NCBI GenBank assembly: GCA_029225165.1
Contig: JAQXVY010000002.1
Span: 1 to 44,104 of the forward strand
Source of the DNA: Oscillospiraceae bacterium
GTDB taxonomy: Bacteria > Bacillota > Clostridia > Oscillospirales > Acutalibacteraceae
Direction of reading: 5' to 3'
DNA length: 44,104 bases
In this document: positions 24,793 through 32,596 of the stretch, piece by piece
Numbering within the stretch: position 1 is the first letter of the stretch
Layout of the letters: every line of letters starts with the position of its first letter
The notes under the pieces: model-generated
What the model saw: the letters and a program-made list of their open reading frames with translations, nothing else
Told to the model about the DNA's origin: nothing
Databases searched by the model: none
Program-made: the position numbers and the translations under genes

Positions 24793-25640
24793 CCGTTATC
24801 CTCCTTGAGTATATTAAGAATTGTGCTTTCTATTATCTCTCCGGCAGATTTTGGTGCGATTTTCCCCGGCAAAGACAGTGCGTGAATAGCCTTAATGCCA
24901 CACTTTTCGGCATATGCAAAATCTACTCCGCCGGGGAGTGACGCAAGGTCAATAATCAAAGTGTCCTTGCTTAACTCCCTGAGTATATCCTCACTTAGAA
25001 TAAGGGATGGGATTGTGTTAAAGATAAAGTTGTAGCTTTTTATCTCTGTAAAATCTCCTGTTTTTATCCCTGCAAAACCGTTGAGCTTTATCCAAGCAAG
25101 GTCGCTTTGCTTTCTGGCTGACACAGTCACATCAGCACCCATACCACGGAGCATTTCCGAAAGCACCTTGCCGATTCTTCCGTAACCGCACACAAGGACT
25201 TTACTTCCGTTTATGGTTATGTCGCTGTGCTTTAAAGCCTGTTCAATAGCACCCTCTGCTGTGGGAACTGCATTTTTCACCGCAAATTCTTCCCTGTCGC
25301 TGTATGAGGAAACCCTGTTTTCCAAGCTCGGAAATGCGGATAAAAACTTTTCTTTAATGCCTGTAAAGATGATTTTATCCTTTAGAGTGTCCTCATACTC
25401 CTTAAGGTTTAGATTGCCATTTGAATAGGGAGAAACAACATTTTCATCCTCACTAAAGGGTATTACAGGTAGAATTATTATGTCGCTGTCAAGGGCTGAT
25501 GCAATTTCACAGTCCATTGCACCCAGCTTGTCAAACCCCCACAGACGCACCTTGTAGCCGTCATCCTTTAGAGCCTTGGCAAGGTAGAAGCTGCGTTTGT
25601 CACCGCCAAGCACCCCGAAAGTCTTGTCATAACTATTCAT
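24789..25640 (-). CDS. dpaA: Dipicolinate synthase subunit A
   Basis: NAD(P)H-dependent reductase subunit (SpoVFA) that turns the dihydrodipicolinate pathway intermediate into dipicolinate with DpaB. 283 residues. The N-terminal part reads FGVLGGDKRSFYLAKALKDD, and a second Rossmann motif is VLVCGYGRIGKVLSEMLRGM. The LIDLASLPGGVDFAYAEKCG segment and the C-terminal LPGKIAPKSAGEII are typical. I chose ATG 25640, with AAAAGG ahead of it; a GTG three codons earlier is also open. Repeat A copy 2 lies only 21 bases upstream of the start. Confidence 0.93.
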   Translation of the reverse strand: MNSYDKTFGVLGGDKRSFYLAKALKDDGYKVRLWGFDKLGAMDCEIASALDSDIIILPVIPFSEDENVVSPYSNGNLNLKEYEDTLKDKIIFTGIKEKFLSAFPSLENRVSSYSDREEFAVKNAVPTAEGAIEQALKHSDITINGSKVLVCGYGRIGKVLSEMLRGMGADVTVSARKQSDLAWIKLNGFAGIKTGDFTEIKSYNFIFNTIPSLILSEDILRELSKDTLIIDLASLPGGVDFAYAEKCGIKAIHALSLPGKIAPKSAGEIIESTILNILKEDNG

Positions 25641-25661
25641 AGAAAGCACCTTTTGATTTTA

Positions 25662-25820
25662 GGAAACACTGAATAAATCACTTTACACATATTGTACGCA
25701 TATTTTCTGCCGGTATGCCCAAAAAATCCTCACAATACGTCAGTATTCCTGCGGTTTTTTGAACATACCGAGAAAAAATCTGACAGCACAATCTGTGCAA
25801 ATGATTTAATCAGTGTTTCC
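25662..25820. repeat. Family A foldback/MITE-like element, copy 2
   Basis: 159 bp, same length and ends as copy 1 at 19204-19362 (GGAAACACTG ... CAGTGTTTCC), same orientation, with scattered substitutions mostly in the centre. It separates a possible sporulation promoter at 25848-25855 from dpaA, so it would form the leader of the dpaAB mRNA. Confidence 0.85.
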
Positions 25821-25847
25821 TTAATTTGTTTTATCTCTTATACCACC

Positions 25848-25855
25848 ATTATATG
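25848..25855 (-). promoter_or_regulatory. Possible sporulation-sigma -10 for dpaAB
   Basis: Minus-strand CATATAAT fits the CATAnnnT -10 of sigma-E/sigma-K promoters. No sigma-A -35 at 17 bases; an AC-rich CACAC lies about 14 bases upstream. The element also contains TATAAT, so a housekeeping promoter cannot be excluded. Confidence 0.35.
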
Positions 25856-25859
25856 TAAA

Positions 25860-25920
25860 GGGCAATAAAGTGTGCTGTCTTATTATTACTAAACCTAATA
25901 ATAACAGCACACTTAAGCCC
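25860..25920 (-). terminator. Terminator after the DUF1540 gene
   Basis: Long hairpin: outer GGGC/GCCC, then AAGTGTGCTG paired with CAGCACACTT and TTATTATTA with TAATAATAA around a short loop. Minus-strand downstream sequence is moderately T-rich. Confidence 0.6.
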
Positions 25921-25948
25921 TTTTATACTAATTTAGCCTTAGTATTCT

Positions 25949-26134
25949 TTAGCAGTTGTGACACTTTGCTTTAGCCACAAAGCTTTCACAGTCAACGCAC
26001 TGGCACTGGCTTGGGTTAGGCTCGTGTGTGCCTACCATAATGGTGTCCAAAGCACAGTAGTTCTCTGTTGCGTTGTGATTTTCGCAGGAAGTAACTGTAC
26101 ATCTGATAGCACTGTTCTTATGATTCTTGTCCAT
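25949..26134 (-). CDS. Small DUF1540 cysteine-rich protein
   Basis: 61 residues. The DUF1540 pattern is clear: IRCTVTSCENHNATENYC, then ALDTIMVGTH and CQCVDCESF, with a final CHNC. The paired cysteines suggest metal binding. Proteins of this family are common in spore-forming Clostridia, and their function is not established. I chose ATG 26134, preceded by GAGGTG 6 bases away; the longer frame to 26161 has no ribosome site. It is divergent from the next gene. Confidence 0.85.
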   Translation of the reverse strand: MDKNHKNSAIRCTVTSCENHNATENYCALDTIMVGTHEPNPSQCQCVDCESFVAKAKCHNC

Positions 26135-26248
26135 TTTTATCACCTCAAAATTATTTGACACCTTGTGTCCTAATTATTATTGGTGAATGTGAAATAAATT
26201 ATTCGAGCAAAATTTATACCCTTGAATAAAATATACCGAGGTGATTTT

Positions 26249-26581
26249 GTGGCTGTTATTTACTTTATTATGATATTCCTTTCCCTCATAGGAATAATAG
26301 AAATAGTAAGCTACCTTATTTATCATTTGATGTCGGTAAAAAACGAATGTTCAACCCTGCTTATCACACCTGTAAACAGCGACAGCGACTATGAAATAAT
26401 AATAAGAAGTGCAATGGAAAAGGCAAAGTGGATGGGAACACTTCGTCCCCAAAGGATTATCATTATTGCCGACGGTGTAAATGAGGACACACTAAAGAGC
26501 ATAAAAGCAATGACCTGCGGATACGATTATATAGAAATCATAGAAAAAAAGGACAGGGAAAAAATACTGAATTTATTGTAA
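26249..26581 (+). CDS. Small membrane-anchored protein of unknown function
   Basis: 110 residues from GTG 26249, which has GAGGTG 5 bases upstream; a TTG at 26222 lacks a site. Residues about 2-27 form one membrane helix (AVIYFIMIFLSLIGIIEIVS). The cytoplasmic part of about 80 residues has a strand-helix pattern with STLLITPVNSDSDYEIIIRS, RIIIIADGVNEDT and YIEIIEKKDRE. It looks like a small alpha/beta domain, but I recognise no family. It stops 29 bases before recD2. Confidence 0.7.
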   Translation: MAVIYFIMIFLSLIGIIEIVSYLIYHLMSVKNECSTLLITPVNSDSDYEIIIRSAMEKAKWMGTLRPQRIIIIADGVNEDTLKSIKAMTCGYDYIEIIEKKDREKILNLL

Positions 26582-26604
26582 AAGCAATGAAAAAATGATA
26601 TAAT
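26576..26604 (+). promoter_or_regulatory. Promoter immediately upstream of recD2
   Basis: TTGTAA (26576-26581), 17 bases, TATAAT (26599-26604). The ATG of recD2 begins only 6 bases after the -10, so transcription would start at or next to the start codon. The -35 overlaps the stop codon of the preceding gene. Confidence 0.5.
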
Positions 26605-26610
26605 TACCAT

Positions 26611-28821
26611 ATGACAAACAACGAGTTATTACAGATTACCGGGACAGTTGAAGATATAATTTACCGAAATGAGAACAACGGCTACACAGTGCTTGAAATT
26701 GATGTGAAGGGTGAGCTTGTCACAGCAACAGGGATAATGCCGTCATTGGAGGCGGGGATGGAGGCAAGGCTTTTCGGCAACTACAAAAGCCACCCAAGCT
26801 ACGGTCTGCAATTTTGCACAGAAACCTTTGAACTGACAATTCCCACATCGGTCCACGGCATCCTAAAGTATCTTTCTTCGGGAGCTGTTAAGGGGATTGG
26901 CGTTGCCACAGCCACAACTCTGGTAAAAGCATTTGGCGAAAACACACTAAAGGTTATGACAGAGGAGCCGGGTCGTGTTGCAAAGCTCCGTGGTATTTCT
27001 GAGGCGAAGGCACAGGAATTTTCAAAACAACTTCAGGAAAATATTGGGGTTAGGGAGCTTATGCTGTACCTTAGCGAGTTTAACATAACCCCCAACACAG
27101 CGGTGAAGATATACAATGTTTACGGAAACAAAAGCCTTGACTACATAAAGGAAAACCCATATTCCCTGTGTGACAGCGGAATCAGGGTGGCATTTGAAGT
27201 AGCGGATTTGATTGCTGTTAAGCAGGGCAGACAGGTTGATGATGAGTTCAGAATCAGGGCAGGTATTGTCCATATCCTTAACCACAACAAGCTGAACGGT
27301 CACACCTGTTTGCCTGAGGAAAGATTGGTGCAGACAACATCAGGCTTTCTAAATGTGGAACAGGACTTGGTACAAGCCTCTTTAAATGATATGATATTTG
27401 ATGCCTCACTTATGCGTGAGGTTTTTGACGAAAAAAAGTTTGTTTTTCTCCCTGAAATGTACAGGGCAGAGTGCTTTATAGCCGGAAGAATTAAGATGAT
27501 GCAAAGCTTTCCGGCGGAAAAATTTAAAAATACAGACAGTCTTATTGAAAAGATAGAAAATGAAGATAACATAGAGTATGCCGAAAAGCAGAAAGAGGCA
27601 ATAAAATCCGCAATGGAAAAGGGATTTTTGATTTTGACAGGCGGTCCGGGAACAGGCAAAACCACCACCCTTAATGCCATAATCAAAATACTGGAGCTTA
27701 ACGGTCAAAAGGTACTTCTCGCAGCCCCCACAGGCAGAGCCTCCCAAAGAATGGAGGAGCTGACCGGGAAAGAGGCAAAGACAATTCACCGACTTCTTGA
27801 AGTAGCCTACGACAAAGAGGACAGACCTGTTTTTAAAAGGAATGAAAAAAATCTGCTAAAATGTGACGCCCTTGTGGTGGACGAGGTTTCTATGGTTGAC
27901 TCACAACTTTTTGCAAGTCTTATGGAGGCTTTGCCCTTTGGCACAAGGCTTATCCTTGTGGGCGACAGCAACCAGCTGCCATCTGTCGGTCCGGGAAATG
28001 TGCTTGGTAACCTTATTGAGTCAGACATTTTGCCATATGTGGAGCTTAACGAGATTTTCCGTCAGTCAATGGAAAGCCTTATTGTCACCAATGCCCACAG
28101 GATTGTAAAGGGTGAACTGCCTGATATTTCTCACCGTGACAGCGACTTTTTCTTTTTGCCTACAAGTAATGCCCTTGAGGGTGCCAACCTTGTGACAGAC
28201 CTATTTGCAAGGCGACTTGTAAAAAGCTACAGCTATTCACCATATGAGGATATACAAATCCTATGCCCAAGCAAAAAGGGTGTCTTGGGTGTAACTGAAT
28301 TAAACGAAAAACTGCAAAATGCCGTCAATCCTCACACCGAGGACAAGAAGGAAGTAAAGTTCGGCAGAAAAATTCTCCGTGTGGGCGACAAGGTGATGCA
28401 GTACAAAAATAACTACGACATTTTGTACACAAGGGATAACGGAGAACAGGGTTCGGGAATATTTAACGGTGACATCGGCATAATTGAGGATATACAAAAG
28501 AAAGACCAAAGGATTAAAATTAGGTTTGACGACAAAACCGCTATTTACGACTTTGACTCTGCACAGGATATTGAGCTTAGCTATGCCACAACCATACACA
28601 AAAGTCAGGGTAACGAATTTACCGCAGTTATTATCCCTTTGTTTAACACTCCGCCAATGCTTTGCTATCGCAATCTGCTTTACACAGGGGTCACAAGGGC
28701 GAAAAAACTGCTTGTTATGGTTGGCGACAAAAACATAATCTCCAAGATGACATTAAGCAATAAACGAAACGGAAGATATTGCGGACTAAAGCATCTTTTG
28801 CTAAAGGACAACATCATATGA
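26611..28821 (+). CDS. recD2: RecD2-type ATP-dependent DNA helicase
   Basis: Superfamily 1B 5'-3' helicase of the RecD2 type (no RecBC partner), 736 residues. The N-terminal OB-like part reads ITGTVEDIIYRNENNGYTVL. Helix-hairpin-helix repeats follow around residues 85-200. Walker A GGPGTGKTT starts at residue 344, then AAPTGRASQRM, Walker B ALVVDEVSMVD, VGDSNQLPSVGPG and LNEIFRQ. The C-terminal motifs are LSYATTIHKSQGNEF and YTGVTRAKK. No ribosome site precedes ATG 26611. It overlaps comF by ATGA. Confidence 0.96.
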   Translation: MTNNELLQITGTVEDIIYRNENNGYTVLEIDVKGELVTATGIMPSLEAGMEARLFGNYKSHPSYGLQFCTETFELTIPTSVHGILKYLSSGAVKGIGVATATTLVKAFGENTLKVMTEEPGRVAKLRGISEAKAQEFSKQLQENIGVRELMLYLSEFNITPNTAVKIYNVYGNKSLDYIKENPYSLCDSGIRVAFEVADLIAVKQGRQVDDEFRIRAGIVHILNHNKLNGHTCLPEERLVQTTSGFLNVEQDLVQASLNDMIFDASLMREVFDEKKFVFLPEMYRAECFIAGRIKMMQSFPAEKFKNTDSLIEKIENEDNIEYAEKQKEAIKSAMEKGFLILTGGPGTGKTTTLNAIIKILELNGQKVLLAAPTGRASQRMEELTGKEAKTIHRLLEVAYDKEDRPVFKRNEKNLLKCDALVVDEVSMVDSQLFASLMEALPFGTRLILVGDSNQLPSVGPGNVLGNLIESDILPYVELNEIFRQSMESLIVTNAHRIVKGELPDISHRDSDFFFLPTSNALEGANLVTDLFARRLVKSYSYSPYEDIQILCPSKKGVLGVTELNEKLQNAVNPHTEDKKEVKFGRKILRVGDKVMQYKNNYDILYTRDNGEQGSGIFNGDIGIIEDIQKKDQRIKIRFDDKTAIYDFDSAQDIELSYATTIHKSQGNEFTAVIIPLFNTPPMLCYRNLLYTGVTRAKKLLVMVGDKNIISKMTLSNKRNGRYCGLKHLLLKDNII

Positions 28822-29465
28822 AAATAGCAAAATTTATAAGAAAATTCTTCTTTCCTGCAAGGTGTCCCTTTTGTAAAAATGTTATGGAAATTGATGAATA
28901 CTGCTGTCCCCGCTGCAAGGACAAGTTGCCCTATACATACATTGAAAACTTTGCCCGTGGAGGATACAGGTGTGTTTCCTCCTTTCCCTATGACGGACTG
29001 TACAAGTCGGCTATAAAAAGCTTTAAGTTTGGCAATAAGCCAAGGCGAAAGACACAACTTGCAATGCTTATGGAAAATGATGTCAGGGAGTACTACAAGG
29101 ACATCACCTTTGACATTATTACAAGCGTTCCGCTACACAGGAAAAGACAAAGACGGCGTGGCTATAACCAGTCACAGCTTATTGGTGAGGAGCTTTCAGT
29201 CCTGTTAAATATCCCATATGTTGAAATCCTTGAAAAGCACAAGGACAACGAAATTCAGCACAACCTGAAGGCAAAGGACAGAATAAAAAATGTAAAGAAC
29301 GCATACAGGTTAATTGATAGAAATTTGGTGAAGAACAAAACTGTTTTAATTGTTGATGACATAATCACCACAGGCTGTACCCTTGGGGAATGTTGCAGGG
29401 TTATAAGAAACGGCGGTGCAAGGTATGTTGCCTGCTGTACATTCTGCAAGGTACTATACACTTGA
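28818..29465 (+). CDS. comF: ComF family protein / phosphoribosyltransferase-like
   Basis: ComF-family protein, linked to DNA uptake in competent bacteria. From ATG 28818 it has 215 residues. An N-terminal zinc ribbon (CPFCKNVMEIDEYCCPRCKD) is followed by a phosphoribosyltransferase fold with FDIITSVPLHRKRQRRRGYN, QSQLIGEELS and the PRPP loop VLIVDDIITTGCTLGEC. The start overlaps the recD2 stop. No other competence genes are present in the window. Confidence 0.92.
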   Translation: MKIAKFIRKFFFPARCPFCKNVMEIDEYCCPRCKDKLPYTYIENFARGGYRCVSSFPYDGLYKSAIKSFKFGNKPRRKTQLAMLMENDVREYYKDITFDIITSVPLHRKRQRRRGYNQSQLIGEELSVLLNIPYVEILEKHKDNEIQHNLKAKDRIKNVKNAYRLIDRNLVKNKTVLIVDDIITTGCTLGECCRVIRNGGARYVACCTFCKVLYT

Positions 29466-29514
29466 AAAGGAAATTTTATAATATTACAGAAAAAGGAAAA
29501 AAGGAGGTCAAATT

Positions 29515-30534
29515 ATGAATATTGCTATTGACATCGGCACTTGCAACACAAGGATAGCAACACAAAGTGACGGTATAATTATTGATGAACCTTCCGTAAT
29601 AACTTACGATACATACACCAACTCCATAATCGCTGTGGGTGAGGGAGCATACAAAACCCTTGGCAAAACTCCAAAGAGGGTTGAGGCAACCTTCCCAATG
29701 GCAGACGGCGCAATTTCTGCGTCAGAGCTTGTGGAAAATATGGTGCGGATTTTTATAGGAAAAATCGGGAAGAAAAAGGTTTCTATGCCCCGAGTAATCA
29801 CAGCAGTTCCGGGGGGAATTACCGAGGTTGAAAAAAGGGCAATAGTAAATGCAATAAGCTCCTATGGCGTAAGGACTGTTTATCTCATAGAGTCTGCAAA
29901 GGCGGCGGCTTTGGGAGCAGGACTTGACATACTCTCCGGTGAGGGCAAGCTGATTGCCGATTTGGGCGGCGGTACAAGCGACATTGCGGTTATTTCCCTT
30001 GGCGGAGTAAGCTCCGGTATTTCACTTAGGAAAGCCGGAAACGAAATGGACAAAAACATCATTAAATATATGAAGAACAAGTACAAGCTTGCAATAGGTC
30101 TGCAAATGGCGGAGCAGTGCAAAAAGGAAATCGGCTTTGTAAAAATGGTAGGCGAGGACAAAACCTTTGTGATGAAGGGTATTGAGCTTACAAGGGGACT
30201 GCCAAAGGCGATAGAGGTCAGTAAAAGTGAGCTTGTGCCTATCTATCAGAACACTATGCTGGAAATCATCAGGGGAATTGTTGATGTCCTTGAAAACACT
30301 CCGCCGGAGCTTAACGGCGACCTGTTAAATAACGGAATTGTTTTCACAGGCGGACTTAGCAAAATCGGCGGACTAAGAGAGCTTGTCAGCGACTACATCA
30401 GGAATTTAAAAATCACCATTGCAGATGAGCCTGACACCTGTGTAATAAAAGGTATTACACAGGCTATACAGTACATCAAAAAGGTTGAAAACAAAAAGGG
30501 TCACGAAATCAACCCACTTTTGGCGGCGTATTAA
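29515..30534 (+). CDS. mreB: MreB/Mbl-family actin-like protein
   Basis: Actin-like ATPase that organises cell-wall synthesis along the cylinder. 339 residues. Phosphate-1 motif AIDIGTCNTRIA, phosphate-2 motif LIADLGGGTSDIAVISLGG, and adenosine motif IVFTGGLSKIGGL are present, as is VPGGITEVEKRAIVNA. AAAAGGAGG precedes the ATG. It is not next to mreC/mreD, so it may be a paralogue such as Mbl or MreBH. It is followed one base later by a lipase gene. Confidence 0.92.
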   Translation: MNIAIDIGTCNTRIATQSDGIIIDEPSVITYDTYTNSIIAVGEGAYKTLGKTPKRVEATFPMADGAISASELVENMVRIFIGKIGKKKVSMPRVITAVPGGITEVEKRAIVNAISSYGVRTVYLIESAKAAALGAGLDILSGEGKLIADLGGGTSDIAVISLGGVSSGISLRKAGNEMDKNIIKYMKNKYKLAIGLQMAEQCKKEIGFVKMVGEDKTFVMKGIELTRGLPKAIEVSKSELVPIYQNTMLEIIRGIVDVLENTPPELNGDLLNNGIVFTGGLSKIGGLRELVSDYIRNLKITIADEPDTCVIKGITQAIQYIKKVENKKGHEINPLLAAY

Positions 30535-30535
30535 T

Positions 30536-31897
30536 ATGGATAAAGCAAAGGGTAATTTTAGCACAATTCAGCTTTTGAAAAACATATTTTACATACTTCT
30601 CTGCCTGTTCTCGACTAACTCATATCTGCTGATTAAGGGTACAGGCAGTGTGATTTTGGCTTTGTCTGCTGTTACTTCCTTTATCCTTGTGAACATTCTG
30701 CCATTTTTATTTAGTAATGTTCACACTGCAAGGCTGAAGCTTTGTTGTCACGGAAAGGACTGCCTGATTACATTTTCTTTCGCCTGTTTTGCGTCGGTGA
30801 TTTATCAAATTGTTCAGCTTGTAAGGCTTGTGCCAAACCATTGGGCAGATTACCTTATAAATCTGCTGATTTGCATTTTGTCCTTAAGTGTAATATTTTG
30901 GAACGGTATTATCTGTGTTTACACAACATCAGTACAGCTTGGGATAAAATACAGGGTGATAGGTCTTTTGTGCGGATGGATTCCCGTTGCTCACCTTTTT
31001 GCACTGTACAAAATCATCAGGATAACATCAGAGGAAGTAAGATTTGAAGAGGAAAAATATCTGCTGAACAAAAGGCGAAAAGGGGAAGAAATTTGCAGGA
31101 CAAAGTACCCTGTGCTTCTCGTACATGGCGTATTTTTTCGTGACTTTAAGCACCTTAACTACTGGGGCAGAATACCCGATGAGCTGACAAAAAACGGTGC
31201 AACAGTTTACTACGGAAACCACCAGTCTGCACTTTCCGTAAAGGACAGCGGTTTTGAACTTGCAAACAGAATTAACCAAATTGTCAGGGAAACAGGATGC
31301 CAAAAGGTGAATATAATCGCCCATTCAAAGGGTGGTCTTGACATTCGCTATGCTTTGGCAAGGTGTGATATAGGTGACAAGATTGCCTCCCTTACAACAA
31401 TTAACACACCACACAGGGGATGTGAATTTGCCGACTATCTTCTCACTAAAATCCCTGTTGCTATGCAAAACAGAATTGCAAAAACCTACAATTCTGCACT
31501 TAAAAAATTAGGCGACAGTAACCCCAATTTTATGGCGGCTGTTGTGGACTTGACCGCCAACGGAGTTGAAAAAATTAACCAAAGTCTTGCACCTTATGAA
31601 CCGCCAAAGGGAGTTTACTGCCAAAGTGTTGGCTCTGTGCTGAAACACGCAACAGGGGGAAAATTTCCACTAAACTTTTCCTACCACCTTGTAAAGCACT
31701 TTGAGGGCGAAAACGACGGTCTTGTGTCAACAAAGTCCTTTCCTTGGGGCGAAAACTTCACCCTGCTGAAAGCTACGGGTAAAAGAGGAATTTCCCACGG
31801 CGATATGATTGACCTTAACAGGGAAAATATATCAGGCTTTGATGTAAGAGAATTTTATGTTCACATTGTAAACGACCTTAAATCAAGGGGTTATTAA
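30536..31897 (+). CDS. Membrane-anchored alpha/beta-hydrolase lipase
   Basis: 453 residues. The first about 170 residues hold four or so hydrophobic helices. The rest is an alpha/beta hydrolase: YPVLLVHGVFFRDFKHLNYW supplies the HG oxyanion motif, and IIAHSKGGLDIRYAL carries the nucleophile S264. TTINTPHRGCEFADYL is a triacylglycerol-lipase motif. A likely acid lies in FEGENDGLVSTKS and a likely histidine in GISHGDMIDLNR. It begins one base after the mreB stop without a separate ribosome site, so it is probably translationally coupled. It may act on membrane lipids or on a secreted ester; the orientation is not clear. Confidence 0.82.
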   Translation: MDKAKGNFSTIQLLKNIFYILLCLFSTNSYLLIKGTGSVILALSAVTSFILVNILPFLFSNVHTARLKLCCHGKDCLITFSFACFASVIYQIVQLVRLVPNHWADYLINLLICILSLSVIFWNGIICVYTTSVQLGIKYRVIGLLCGWIPVAHLFALYKIIRITSEEVRFEEEKYLLNKRRKGEEICRTKYPVLLVHGVFFRDFKHLNYWGRIPDELTKNGATVYYGNHQSALSVKDSGFELANRINQIVRETGCQKVNIIAHSKGGLDIRYALARCDIGDKIASLTTINTPHRGCEFADYLLTKIPVAMQNRIAKTYNSALKKLGDSNPNFMAAVVDLTANGVEKINQSLAPYEPPKGVYCQSVGSVLKHATGGKFPLNFSYHLVKHFEGENDGLVSTKSFPWGENFTLLKATGKRGISHGDMIDLNRENISGFDVREFYVHIVNDLKSRGY

Positions 31898-31919
31898 AAA
31901 CTAAAAAATAAAAATCAAG

Positions 31920-31959
31920 GGCAATTTCAAAGCAATAACAGTTTTGAAATGCCTTTTTT
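31920..31959 (+). terminator. Terminator after the lipase gene
   Basis: GGCAATTTCAAA pairs with TTTGAAATGCC (one unpaired A), followed by six T, about 25 bases after the stop codon. Confidence 0.85.
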
Positions 31960-31999
31960 AATGTGTTGTTTCATAGGTTATACCATAATTTTGCACCAC

Positions 32000-32028
32000 T
32001 TGATTTTTACACATTCCTATGATAAGAT
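32000..32028 (+). promoter_or_regulatory. Possible promoter of the zinc-ribbon gene and metY
   Basis: TTGATT (32000-32005), 17 bases, TAAGAT (32023-32028), just 28 bases before the next ATG. Confidence 0.4.
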
Positions 32029-32055
32029 AATTTTATCAATTTAAGGAATGATAGT

Positions 32056-32583
32056 ATGAAAATTTGTCAAAAATGTAAGAAAATTCACAGCGATAGTCAG
32101 AACCGTTGCAGTTTATGCGGAAAAAGTCTGAAAACAATCGTTGACAAAAATACTCCCGTTGGAGTTTGCGAGGTTTCGGGAGTTGACCGAATGCGTGTTC
32201 ACGGTGCTTTGGAGGACGCAGGAATTCCCTGCTCGGAGGCTCGCAGAAAAAAGAGTGTTTCAAGCGAGGCTGTAACAGGGGGAGATTTGTCCGATGTTGT
32301 TATCCTTGTTCCGTATCAAGCCTATGATAAGGCATATGATATATGTGTGGGAATAGGTGTTATTGATGAAAATGATGTTGCCCCTCTTACAGAGGAAGAG
32401 CTAAATGATATTGAGAGCAAAAAGTCTGTTCTTGACAAGGACGCCGAGGATTTTATGGAGATGTCCCAAAGTAAGAGGACTTTTGTCAGAATTGTATCCG
32501 CAATTCTTCTCATACTTGTTTTCTGCGGTGTTATCTGGGGCGTTGACTACGGTTTAGAATGGATAAAAGGATTTTTTTACTAA
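32056..32583 (+). CDS. Zinc-ribbon membrane protein, DUF2007-like middle domain
   Basis: 175 residues. An N-terminal zinc ribbon (MKICQKCKK...CSLCGKS) is followed by a domain whose pattern, VGVCEVSGVDRMRVHGALED then ILVPYQAYDKAYDI, resembles DUF2007-type putative signal-transducing domains. It has an acidic linker and one C-terminal membrane helix (ILLILVFCGVIWGVDYGLEW). AAGGAATGA precedes the ATG. It lies 13 bases before metY, so they are probably co-transcribed. Function is unknown. Confidence 0.7.
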   Translation: MKICQKCKKIHSDSQNRCSLCGKSLKTIVDKNTPVGVCEVSGVDRMRVHGALEDAGIPCSEARRKKSVSSEAVTGGDLSDVVILVPYQAYDKAYDICVGIGVIDENDVAPLTEEELNDIESKKSVLDKDAEDFMEMSQSKRTFVRIVSAILLILVFCGVIWGVDYGLEWIKGFFY

Positions 32584-32596
32584 AGGAGAATGATTT

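Noticed and set aside
24284..24808. 174-codon open frame opposite dpaB
   Set aside because: Antisense shadow of a well-recognised gene; no ribosome site or family.
27300..27789. Open frames antisense to recD2
   Set aside because: Shadows; low-complexity composition typical of reversed coding sequence.
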